From Bifidobacterium bifidum ATCC 29521 = JCM 1255 = DSM 20456 (GTDB lineage: Bacteria; Actinomycetota; Actinomycetes; Actinomycetales; Bifidobacteriaceae): a stretch of 64,000 nt of DNA. Position 1 is the stretch's first letter. Each line of letters begins with the position of its first letter. The notes under the pieces were generated by a model. It did not search any database. It was not told the DNA's origin and saw nothing but the letters and a program-made list of their open reading frames with translations. The stretch spans positions 992,001 to 1,056,000 of the forward strand of contig NZ_AP012323.1 in NCBI RefSeq assembly GCF_001025135.1, written 5' to 3'. Below, one piece after another: positions 1 to 7,038 of the stretch. A program made the translations under genes and the position numbers.

Positions 1-1
1 C

Positions 2-1087
2 ATGAACCTGCGCAACGGATTGCGCAGCATGCAGGAACGCATGGGAGCCGACCTCATGGTGGTGCCGCAGGATACCGGCGCCAAAGCCGAGGCCCTGCTC
101 ACTAACGGCGGATCCAACACGTTCTATTTCACCAACGACATCGAGAACCTGGTCTCCAAGGCCGATGGCATCTCCCGAGTTACGGCCCAGACGTACATAT
201 CATCGCTCGCGGCCGCATGCTGCGACGAGAAGGTGCAGATCATAGGCTTCAACCCCGCGACCGACTTCGTCATCACCCCCTGGATCACATCGCAGTTCGA
301 CGGGACGCTGAAAGACGGAGAAGTCGTAGCCGGCTCGAACATCAGCGTATCCGGCAACAACACGATCAAGCTGTACGGGCATGAGTTCCCGGTCGCCGCC
401 CAGCTCGGCTCGACCGGCACCAGCCTGGACAATTCGGTGTTCGTCAATATGTCCACCATCCCCTCGATCATCTCGTACTCGTCGTCGGTGGGACACGCGG
501 CCATCCCCGCCGAATACGCCGACAAGGCGGTCTCCGCGATCCTCATCAAGGTCAAGGACGGGTATGACGCCAAGCAGGTCTCGCTCAACATCACCAAGGA
601 ATCCGGTCTCGAAGGGCTCGGATTCGTGTATCCGGGCGGCGTGACAGCCACCACCAAGACCAACCTCGACGCGCTGGTCGGGTACGTCACGCTGTTCGTC
701 GCAGTGTTCTGGATCATGGGCCTCATCGTGCTGCTGGCAGTGTTCGCATCCGCGATGAACGAGCGGAAGAAGGAATTCGCGGCCTACCGCATCATGGGCG
801 CCACGCGCGGCACACTGATTGCGCTCATCGTCAAGGAATCGGCGCTGATCGGACTGGTCGGTGGCGTCATCGGCATCGCGGGCGCGTCTCTGGCGGTGTT
901 CCCGTTCAACACGTTGATCAGCAGGCAGCTGCAGCTGCCATACCTGCAGACCGACGCGCTCAAGGTCGTCGCGCTCGTCGCCATAAGCCTCGTGTTCGCC
1001 GTCGCGACCGGACTGCTGGCATCAATCGTCACCGCGGTCAAGCTGTCCGCGCCCGAAACCTATCTCACGTTGCGCGAGGGGGAGTGA
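2..1087 (+). CDS. ABC transporter permease, FtsX/MacB-like, 5'-truncated by window edge
   Basis: This is the C-terminal part of an FtsX-type permease. The frame is open to the first base, and the first visible residues (an arginine-rich stretch, then GADLMVVPQ) normally follow the first membrane helix, so the true start lies upstream. A large extracytoplasmic domain fills about residues 20-220. Three membrane helices follow at roughly 228-252, 270-300 and 318-345. The loop SAMNERKKEFAAYRIMGATR after the first of these is the usual FtsX coupling segment that contacts the ATPase. The matching ATPase gene starts 7 bp downstream, so the two form one exporter. The family exports peptides, lipids, antibiotics or haem. 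The substrate cannot be told from the sequence. Confidence 0.85.
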   Translation: MNLRNGLRSMQERMGADLMVVPQDTGAKAEALLTNGGSNTFYFTNDIENLVSKADGISRVTAQTYISSLAAACCDEKVQIIGFNPATDFVITPWITSQFDGTLKDGEVVAGSNISVSGNNTIKLYGHEFPVAAQLGSTGTSLDNSVFVNMSTIPSIISYSSSVGHAAIPAEYADKAVSAILIKVKDGYDAKQVSLNITKESGLEGLGFVYPGGVTATTKTNLDALVGYVTLFVAVFWIMGLIVLLAVFASAMNERKKEFAAYRIMGATRGTLIALIVKESALIGLVGGVIGIAGASLAVFPFNTLISRQLQLPYLQTDALKVVALVAISLVFAVATGLLASIVTAVKLSAPETYLTLREGE

Positions 1088-1093
1088 TTCATC

Positions 1094-1909
1094 ATGGCGA
1101 TGCTTGAGATCAATGATCTGACCCGTGAATTCACCCGGCGCGGCGCGCGTTTCGCCGCCGTCGACCACGTGAGCTTCTCCATGGACCAGGGCGAACTGGT
1201 CGCCATCATCGGACGTTCCGGCAACGGCAAAAGCACGCTGCTCAATCTGATCGCTGGCCTGCTCAAGCCGACGTCCGGCACCGTCGAGATCGACGGCCGA
1301 AACGTCTCCAAGCTGTCGGACAAGGAGCTCTCGCAGCTGCGCAACGCGACGCTCGGGTTCGTCACGCAGGGACAGACGCTGCTCGGCAACCTCACCGTGC
1401 TCGACAACGTCATTCTTCCGGCCGTGCTGTTTGGCCCGGCGAAGAAAACGGTGGTGCCGGATGATGTTGCGGCGCCCGGCGAAGCCGATGCCGCCGGCGC
1501 GGCCGATTCCGCACGTGAGCAGGACGATGCCGACATGCCCGACGTCATCGACGATGATCTCACGGCGGAGCACGAGCCCGACGCCCTGGAGCGACGGGCG
1601 ACGATGCTGCTGGATCGACTCGGCGTGGCTGACCTGTCCGACAGCTATCCCAAGGAGCTGTCGGGTGGCGAGATGCGCCGTGTCTCCATCGCCCGGGCGC
1701 TCATGAACGGGCCGAAGCTGCTGATCCTCGACGAGCCGACCGGCGATCTCGACGCGACGAGCACCACGATGGTCATGCGTCTGCTGCGCAACGTCGCCGA
1801 TGAGACGGCGGCGGTGCTTATCGTGACCCATGACGGCGACACGTTGCCATACGCTGACCGCGTGTATGCCATGGACGCGGGGCGGCTCACCCCGGCCGGC
1901 GGAGCCTGA
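1094..1909 (+). CDS. ABC transporter ATP-binding protein with acidic insertion
   Basis: ATPase partner of the upstream FtsX-type permease (7-bp gap, same operon). The Walker A GRSGNGKST is at residues 40-48, the signature LSGGEMRR and Walker B LLILDEPTGDLD lie in the C-terminal half, and the switch histidine is in IVTHDGD. It is a MacB/LolD-type ATPase, but at 271 residues it is about 45 longer than usual. The excess is an Ala/Asp/Glu-rich stretch at roughly residues 115-162, between the Q-loop region and the signature, in the helical subdomain that touches the permease. A purine-rich GAGGGGGAG, which overlaps the end of the permease gene, serves as ribosome binding site. Function as an exporter ATPase is secure. 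The role of the insertion is unknown. Confidence 0.88.
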   Translation: MAMLEINDLTREFTRRGARFAAVDHVSFSMDQGELVAIIGRSGNGKSTLLNLIAGLLKPTSGTVEIDGRNVSKLSDKELSQLRNATLGFVTQGQTLLGNLTVLDNVILPAVLFGPAKKTVVPDDVAAPGEADAAGAADSAREQDDADMPDVIDDDLTAEHEPDALERRATMLLDRLGVADLSDSYPKELSGGEMRRVSIARALMNGPKLLILDEPTGDLDATSTTMVMRLLRNVADETAAVLIVTHDGDTLPYADRVYAMDAGRLTPAGGA

Positions 1910-2112
1910 CACGCAGGGTCGTCCATAGGGTATGCGATTATAAACGATTGTGTCTGCCATAAGGCGGATGCTATCTGGAGTCTTAGCCCATCAGTGGGTC
2001 GGCGGCGGTTTTCCGCCGTTCGTGCACGTCACGACGAAGCACTGGGGAGGCCGACTCAGCGCGGGGACAGCCTCGCGTTCCGTTCAGATAACGACAGAAT
2101 AAAGGAACAAGA
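1910..2112 (+). promoter_or_regulatory. rpsD 5' leader region
   Basis: About 200 bases separate the ABC genes from rpsD. A small hairpin, CGGCGG-TTTT-CCGCCG, lies at 2003-2018. It could be a weak terminator for the ABC operon or part of an rpsD leader structure. AAAGGA at 2101-2106 is the rpsD ribosome binding site. S4 represses its own leader in other bacteria. Here this is only a possibility, because no known S4-leader fold was recognised. Confidence 0.4.
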
Positions 2113-2739
2113 ATGACCAACGTTCAGCGTTCTCGCCGTCAGGTGCGCCTTTCCCGCGCCCTCGGCATCGCACTGACCCCCAAGGCTCAGCGCATCTTCG
2201 AAAAGCGCCCGTACGCTCCCGGTGAGCACGGCCGCACCCGTCGTCGCACCGAATCCGATTACGCGGTTCGTCTGCGCGAGAAGCAGCGCCTGCGCGCCCA
2301 GTACGGCGTCTCCGAGAAGCAGCTTCGCTCCGCTTACGAGAAGGCGACCCGCACCGCCGGCCAGACCGGTAACGCGATGCTCACCGATCTCGAAGTCCGT
2401 CTTGACAACCTCGTGCTGCGTGCCGGCATCGCCCGTACCACCGCTCAGGCCCGTCAGTTCGTGGTGCACCGTCACATCCTCGTCGACGGCAACATCGTGG
2501 ATCGTCCGTCCTACCGTGTCAAGCCCGGCCAGACCATTCAGGTGAGGGCTAAGAGCCAGACCATGGTTCCGTTCCAGATCGCCGCCGAAGGCGTGCACCG
2601 CGATGTGCTGCCGCCCGTCCCCGGCTACCTCGACGTGAACCTGGCTTCCCTGAAGGCCACCCTGACCCGCAAGCCTGAAGTCGAGGAGATCCCGGTTCAG
2701 GTCAACATCCAGTACGTCGTCGAGTTCTACGCTCGCTGA
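2113..2739 (+). CDS. rpsD: 30S ribosomal protein S4
   Basis: Primary 16S rRNA-binding protein of the small subunit body and an assembly initiator. The 208 residues match the usual length. The S4 RNA-binding fold is clear: an N-terminal basic arm, then LEVRLDNLVLRAGIARTTAQ and RQFVVHRHILVDGNIVDRPS, with a basic KPGQTIQVRAKS strand. The start has AAAGGA six bases upstream. It stands alone rather than beside rpsK-rpoA, an arrangement known in bifidobacteria and some Firmicutes. A strong hairpin at 2785-2822 ends the transcript. Confidence 0.97.
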   Translation: MTNVQRSRRQVRLSRALGIALTPKAQRIFEKRPYAPGEHGRTRRRTESDYAVRLREKQRLRAQYGVSEKQLRSAYEKATRTAGQTGNAMLTDLEVRLDNLVLRAGIARTTAQARQFVVHRHILVDGNIVDRPSYRVKPGQTIQVRAKSQTMVPFQIAAEGVHRDVLPPVPGYLDVNLASLKATLTRKPEVEEIPVQVNIQYVVEFYAR

Positions 2740-2784
2740 TCTGGATCCACCACCTGTAATTTACAGCGTAAGGACATACATACA

Positions 2785-2822
2785 CACGAACGCCCCGTGG
2801 CATTGCGCCCGGGGCGTTCGTG
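2785..2822 (+). terminator. Intrinsic terminator after rpsD
   Basis: A 13-bp perfect stem (2785-2797 with 2810-2822, CACGAACGCCCCG and its complement) has a 12-base loop. It is followed only by a short T-containing stretch. It sits between rpsD and the end of the convergent acyltransferase gene, so it may act in both directions. Confidence 0.75.
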
Positions 2823-2873
2823 TATTCCGGTCCTGTTCTCACGGGTTCGGCCGGCCATCGGCTGCGTTCATCG

Positions 2874-4859
2874 TCACTGGCCGCACACCGCCTGCCGCAG
2901 CATCGTCGCATACGCATAAGCGCCGGTCATGTTGGGATGGATGCCGTCGTCGTACAGGTATTCGCCGTGGCCCTCGCTGTACTTGTACCAGTCGATGATG
3001 CCCACATTGCCGTTGTGGCTGGCTGCGGCACGCATCATCGAGTTGTTGTTCTTCTCCTGGTTCGGATAGGGCATACGGATCGTCACGAAATACACCGGCT
3101 TGCCGCCCGCAAGGTCGATCAGCTGCTGGACCACCTGTTCGTTGCGGATGATGCCGTTCGTTCCGAGCCCGTAAATGATGACGCTGCCGCTGTGCCCGGC
3201 AGTGGTCGCCTGCTGGAACACGCTGACGGCCTGAGGCATCTGACGGTTCGGCTTGCCATTGATGTATCCGTTCGGGAACGCCGCCTGGATCGCATCCTTC
3301 GTGCCGGAGGTGACGGAATCGCCGATCATCATGATGTCGGCGTTGCAGCTTCCTGTATTGGGGTCATAGTGGTATTCCGAAACATCCAGGTTGTCGGGCA
3401 CCTTCTCTGCAATGGGCGTGACAGATGGAGACGTCGGCTTTGCGCTGTCTCCGTTCCGCTCGGAGCCGTCGTCATTCGTCTGATTCGCCGTGGCATTGTT
3501 GCTCGCCGTGCCGTCGTCCGAGGGCTTTTCGATGCTCTTCGGCTTGGGCAGGGCGAGAGGCTTCGCCGGCTCGGCGAGTTCGGGCCGGAGTTGGATCATG
3601 CGGTCGTGGGCGATCTGCTCCCAATTCACCGGCGCCCAGGTGAGCGCGGCCACGGTGACGATGCCGAGAGCCGCCATCACCCATGACCCCGGCCTCAGCC
3701 GTCCGCTCGGCTCCACCGATGCCCTCGCATGCCTGCTGCGCGGCGTCGGCTCGTACATGCGAGTGGCCTCGACCAGCTGGTAGAACGCCTCCGTCGCCGT
3801 CCATATCACGGCTGCCTCAATCAGCCATCCCCACCACGGCAGTGCTTCGGTGCGGGTGGCGGGATTCATGAACTGCAGCAGCGGGTAATGCATGAGATAC
3901 AGCGAATACGAGCGCGACCCTAGGTAACGCAGCGGAGCGCAGCCGAGCACACGCGGTAGGCTCACTCCTCTGATGGCGCCGGCGAGGGCCAAGGCGCCCA
4001 ATATGGCGGCGACAAGGTACCCGCCGTGATACATCGTGTCGTCATAGCCGTTCATGAACCAGAAACCGGCGCATAGGGCCAGCAACGACAGCCAGCCGAA
4101 CACGTCCAGGATGATAGCGGACGCGCCGCGACCGTCGTCTGTCTGTTTGCGATCGTCAGCGGTCCGGTCGGCACGCTGCATCAGCATCGCCAGCATCGCC
4201 CCCATCGCCAGCTCCGCGAGCCTCGTATCCGTACCGTAATACACGCGCGACGTGTCGTCGGGATCGAACAGCAGCCACATCGCCGCGCTCGACGCAAGCA
4301 CGATTATCACCATCACGACGGTCCGAGCCCATTTGGCGCGAACGAGACGGCCGATCGCCATGATCAGCAGCGGCCATACGAGATAGAACTGCATGACCAG
4401 CGCAAGGAACCACAGGTGCGTCAGAGGGGAGGGGAGTCCGGCCGCCGCGAAATAGGGAAGTTTGCGGAAGATGTTCACCCAGTTGCTGGCGAACAGCGCG
4501 CCTGGAAGCGCGTCGGTGCGCACCTTGTCGAGAAGGCTCGGGGCGAACAGCCATGCGAACGGAGCGGTCAGGGCGATTGTGGCCAGTGTTGCCGGCCACA
4601 GCCTCTTGATCCGGCGCCCCAGATACCTTCCATACTGGAACGTGCCATGGCTGTCCACTGCGCGAATCACCGAACGAGTCGCTAGGAAGCCGGTGATCAC
4701 GAAGAACATGGTGACACCGATGAAACCACCCTCAAGCAGCGATGGGCGGGTGTGGAATGCGACCACGCCGAGTATCGCCACGGCACGCAGGCCGTCGATG
4801 CCGTCGAAACGGATTTGCCGCTGGCTGTCAGGCAGCCCCTTCTGTTCTTGCTCTCTCAT
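2874..4859 (-). CDS. Membrane O-acyltransferase (acyltransferase-3) with C-terminal SGNH domain
   Basis: OafA/OatA-like protein of 661 residues. The N-terminal 370 or so residues are an acyltransferase-3 membrane domain with about ten helices. It opens with FDGIDGLRAVAILGVVAFHT, whose histidine is the family catalytic motif, and continues with FFVITGFL. A further membrane helix (MAALGIVTVAALTWAPVNW) leads to a Ser/Thr/Asn/Pro-rich linker at about residues 425-480. The C-terminal 180 residues form an SGNH esterase-like domain: MMIGDSVTSG, the GLGTN block III, and the catalytic DGIHPN near the end. Such proteins O-acetylate peptidoglycan or cell-wall glycans outside the membrane. The actual acceptor is unknown. 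The gene is monocistronic, convergent with rpsD and divergent from the phosphatase gene across a repeat-rich region. Confidence 0.88.
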   Translation of the reverse strand: MREQEQKGLPDSQRQIRFDGIDGLRAVAILGVVAFHTRPSLLEGGFIGVTMFFVITGFLATRSVIRAVDSHGTFQYGRYLGRRIKRLWPATLATIALTAPFAWLFAPSLLDKVRTDALPGALFASNWVNIFRKLPYFAAAGLPSPLTHLWFLALVMQFYLVWPLLIMAIGRLVRAKWARTVVMVIIVLASSAAMWLLFDPDDTSRVYYGTDTRLAELAMGAMLAMLMQRADRTADDRKQTDDGRGASAIILDVFGWLSLLALCAGFWFMNGYDDTMYHGGYLVAAILGALALAGAIRGVSLPRVLGCAPLRYLGSRSYSLYLMHYPLLQFMNPATRTEALPWWGWLIEAAVIWTATEAFYQLVEATRMYEPTPRSRHARASVEPSGRLRPGSWVMAALGIVTVAALTWAPVNWEQIAHDRMIQLRPELAEPAKPLALPKPKSIEKPSDDGTASNNATANQTNDDGSERNGDSAKPTSPSVTPIAEKVPDNLDVSEYHYDPNTGSCNADIMMIGDSVTSGTKDAIQAAFPNGYINGKPNRQMPQAVSVFQQATTAGHSGSVIIYGLGTNGIIRNEQVVQQLIDLAGGKPVYFVTIRMPYPNQEKNNNSMMRAAASHNGNVGIIDWYKYSEGHGEYLYDDGIHPNMTGAYAYATMLRQAVCGQ

Positions 4860-4940
4860 GTGGCCTAGTCTACTTCACCGCGGGTTTCATGGCTATAGTT
4901 GTGACCTGAACCCGCGTTCGCGATCATTGGTGTTCTTGCA

Positions 4941-4980
4941 CTTGTGTTTACCTGTGTTCATATGTGTTCATATGTGTTCA
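4941..4980. repeat. 10-bp tandem near-repeat (TGTGTTCA)
   Basis: Four 10-bp units in register: CTTGTGTTTA, CCTGTGTTCA, TATGTGTTCA, TATGTGTTCA. The period equals about one helical turn, so the same face of DNA is presented four times. The array lies 82-121 bp upstream of the acyltransferase start codon. It could be a regulator-binding array or a slippage product. Nothing else in the sequence decides between these. Confidence 0.7.
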
Positions 4981-4984
4981 TCCG

Positions 4985-5024
4985 GCGAAAGTCCCGTTTG
5001 CGCGTCGCCTGATGGAACTTTCGC
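4985..5024. repeat. Palindrome family GCGAAAGTCCC, copy A
   Basis: Inverted arms GCGAAAGTCCC (4985-4995) and GGAACTTTCGC (5014-5024) pair at 10 of 11 positions. The same core recurs in the palindromes at 17061-17120 and 59565-59605, so this is a dispersed intergenic repeat. Confidence 0.65.
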
Positions 5025-5077
5025 GGGAAAGGCGTGGGGATGATTCCCTGCCGACCGCCATCCGGCTATCGCCTGTA

Positions 5078-5278
5078 CCACACCATGCGATTTTTGACGG
5101 TTTTGGGGCTGGTGTGGCCAAGGGCGATTCCGGGCCCATTCACCGGTCATTGGAAAATGGCGGTTTCCGCGACCCGTGCTTTGCCACACCACGTGATGTG
5201 AAGGCTCACATCGCATGGTGTGGCTCTCTGCTGTGCCACACCATGCGATTTTGGGGTGTTTTTCGCCTGGTGTGGCAC
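5078..5278. repeat. Three 40-bp palindrome-capped units (CCACACCA...TGGTGTGG)
   Basis: Units at 5078-5117, 5184-5223 and 5236-5275 all begin CCACACCA, end TGGTGTGG and are exactly 40 bp. In units 1 and 3 the left cap is followed by TGCGATTTT. Unit 2 is inverted, with ATCGCA before its right cap. Unit 3 has perfect 11-bp arms (5233-5243 with 5268-5278). Unit 2 has a nested second stem (GATGTGA at 5195-5201 with TCACATC at 5206-5212), making a long hairpin. The units lie in the 620-bp gap between divergent genes. They could be regulator-binding sites or a small mobile palindrome. No protein coding was found here. Confidence 0.8.
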
Positions 5279-5347
5279 ACGGGATGGGAGCGAATCAGCC
5301 GGACGGATGGGTAGGGACTGAGTATGGGCTGTTCCATTGAGCTGAGA

Positions 5348-5404
5348 ACCACCCCCCCCCCAGTCATGCCGCGCATGCCAGCCCCCCCCCGCCAGCGGGG
5401 GCGT
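5348..5404 (-). repeat. REP-like element with two poly-C tracts
   Basis: Read on the minus strand this is GCCCCCGCTGGC followed by a G run, a second small palindrome (GGCATGCGCGGCATG) and a G run ending in GTGGTT. This is the same layout as the elements at 43057-43101 and 47424-47469. In this copy the usual 5-base C/G runs have grown to 10 C (5352-5361) and 9 C (5382-5390). The element lies 77-133 bp upstream of the phosphatase start codon. Runs of this length are prone to slippage, and also to sequencing error. Confidence 0.75.
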
Positions 5405-5480
5405 TAGCAGACTGGAGGGGTCTGTGGCGATGGGCGCGGCGGGTTTTGTGGCATGCGGGAAGCATGGAATAATCGTCAGT

Positions 5481-6155
5481 ATGATTCTCCATCTGCATCT
5501 TGTCCGCCACGGACAGACCACGTTCAACAGGTATAACCGACTTCAGGGATGGTGCAATGCGCCGCTGACCGAAGCGGGGTTGGCGGACGCCGACAAGGCG
5601 GCGGAAAAACTCAAGTACGTGCGGTTCGCTGCCGCGTACTGCTCCGATACGTCGCGTGCGCAGATCACCGCGAAGCGCATCCTCGACGTGAACGAGGAGG
5701 TCGGCAACGCCCGGCCGGTGCTCGTGTCGGACATGCATTTCCGCGAGCAGTGCTACGGCTATTTCGAAGGTCAGGACATGTCGCTCGCCTGGACGGCCGC
5801 GGGAGGGCCCCACGGCGCGAAGGACTACAACGACATCGTCGCCAAGTACGGCCTCGCCGCGACCCGCGACTTCCTCAAGGAGGCCGACCCGTTCCACGAC
5901 GCGGAATCCGACGCCGAATACTGGGCCCGCGTGCACGGGGCGTTTTCCCTGATCGCGTCCAACCCGGATCTCAAGGACGGCGACGACGTGCTGCAGATAT
6001 CCCATGGCAATACGCTGCTCAGCCTCATGCACCGCTTCGCGCCGGAAGGGTATGACCTGAGCGAGAGGCCGGCTAACGGGTCGGTTACGTGCCTTGATTT
6101 CGATACGACCAAGCCGTTCGAAGTGGCTCTCACCGTCGTGTCATACAATCAGTGA
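5481..6155 (+). CDS. Histidine phosphatase family protein (phosphoglycerate mutase-like)
   Basis: A 224-residue branch-2 histidine phosphatase. The catalytic motif LVRHGQTTFN is at residues 7-16 and is followed by NRLQGWCNAPLTEAG. The SDTSRAQITA helix carries the second arginine, and the second catalytic histidine is in ISHGNTLL. Such enzymes remove phosphate from sugars, cofactor precursors or nucleotides, or act as cofactor-independent-looking mutases. The substrate is not predictable. ATG 5481 was chosen because the motif begins six residues later. An in-frame ATG at 5424 would add a 19-residue tail overlapping the repeat region. Confidence 0.88.
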   Translation: MILHLHLVRHGQTTFNRYNRLQGWCNAPLTEAGLADADKAAEKLKYVRFAAAYCSDTSRAQITAKRILDVNEEVGNARPVLVSDMHFREQCYGYFEGQDMSLAWTAAGGPHGAKDYNDIVAKYGLAATRDFLKEADPFHDAESDAEYWARVHGAFSLIASNPDLKDGDDVLQISHGNTLLSLMHRFAPEGYDLSERPANGSVTCLDFDTTKPFEVALTVVSYNQ

Positions 6156-6275
6156 GACGCGCGACCGGGCCGGCCGACCCGCATGCCGCCGGCAGCGTCG
6201 GTCTCGGGTGACGGCTAGTGTGTTGCGGGTATTGTGTGCACGGGCGTATGCCTGTGGGACGGAAAAGAGGTACAC

Positions 6276-6686
6276 ATGGGTGTTGGCCAGATCGCCGGCC
6301 TTATCGCGGCAATAGCATTCGCCGTGCTTGCAGGCTTCATGATCTATCCGTTGATTCGCCTCGGCAAGCTGTTCGACCAGATCGCGGACACCGTGCGCGA
6401 GTCGGGGGAGCACGCCATCCCGGCCCTCGATGAGGGCGTCACCACCGTCAAGCAGGTCAACAAATCGCTTGAGGATGTCAACAGGATCTCCGCGGCCGCG
6501 TCGTCCACTGCCAACAACGTAGGCGCCCTGACCGATCTTTACGGTTCGTTCCTCGGCAAGCCCGTCATCAAGATCGCGTCGTTCTTCTATGCGCTGAAAT
6601 CCACCGCGCAGTCGTTCGTCGCCAAGAAGAGCACCGGCCGTGACTCCGTCGAAGGCTCCGGACAGCAGGAAAGCAAGGCTCAGTGA
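6276..6686 (+). CDS. DUF948 family membrane-anchored protein
   Basis: A 136-residue protein with one N-terminal helix (about residues 5-27, IAGLIAAIAFAVLAGFMIYP), then an amphipathic stretch with regular heptads (DQIADTVRESGEHAIPALDEGV, then VNKSLEDVNRIS). This is typical of DUF948 proteins upstream of alaS in actinobacteria. ATG 6276 is preceded by AAGAGG at a 5-base spacing. A small membrane-anchored partner follows with overlapping start and stop. A coiled-coil or envelope role is likely. No enzymatic motif is seen. Confidence 0.8.
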   Translation: MGVGQIAGLIAAIAFAVLAGFMIYPLIRLGKLFDQIADTVRESGEHAIPALDEGVTTVKQVNKSLEDVNRISAAASSTANNVGALTDLYGSFLGKPVIKIASFFYALKSTAQSFVAKKSTGRDSVEGSGQQESKAQ

Positions 6687-6925
6687 TGTTCAAACGATTG
6701 TTCTGGATCGGTGTCGGCGTGACCGTCGGCGCCCTAGCCGTCATCAAAGCCCAGGCCTACGTCAAGGCCAACACCCCTGACGCCGCACGAGCGTTCGTGT
6801 TCGGCCCGGATCAGGACCATGTGGGCATGAGGACGCTGGAAGGCCTGGTCAACGAGTTCAACGCCACCCGCCGAGCCCGCGAGGCTGAGCTCAACCAACA
6901 TTACATCGACCGCGCCGCGCGGTAG
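6686..6925 (+). CDS. Small membrane-anchored protein between DUF948 gene and alaS
   Basis: About 79 residues. The N-terminus [20 protein letters not shown] is one membrane helix with a positive-inside start. The rest is soluble and charged ([20 protein letters not shown]). The start overlaps the stop of the DUF948 gene (GTG 6683 and ATG 6686 are adjacent; ATG is preferred), so the two are translationally coupled. This DUF948/small-protein/alaS order is common in actinobacteria, where the small protein is of the DUF6167 kind. Function is unknown. Confidence 0.75.
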   Translation: MFKRLFWIGVGVTVGALAVIKAQAYVKANTPDAARAFVFGPDQDHVGMRTLEGLVNEFNATRRAREAELNQHYIDRAAR

Positions 6926-7038
6926 CGAATCCGGGGCATGCCCCCCACTTTCACACGCATAACAGCTGTTCAAATTTTTATCTATCATTTTGCATGCGGG
7001 CCAGCACGGCCCCAACCCACAAGGGAGCTCACCAACTC

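Noticed and set aside
2..60. ATG at base 2 as the true start of the FtsX-type permease
   Set aside because: The family's first membrane helix precedes this point, so the gene is cut by the window edge.
4941..4980. CRISPR-like array
   Set aside because: The units are 10 bp and contiguous without spacers, so this is a simple tandem repeat.
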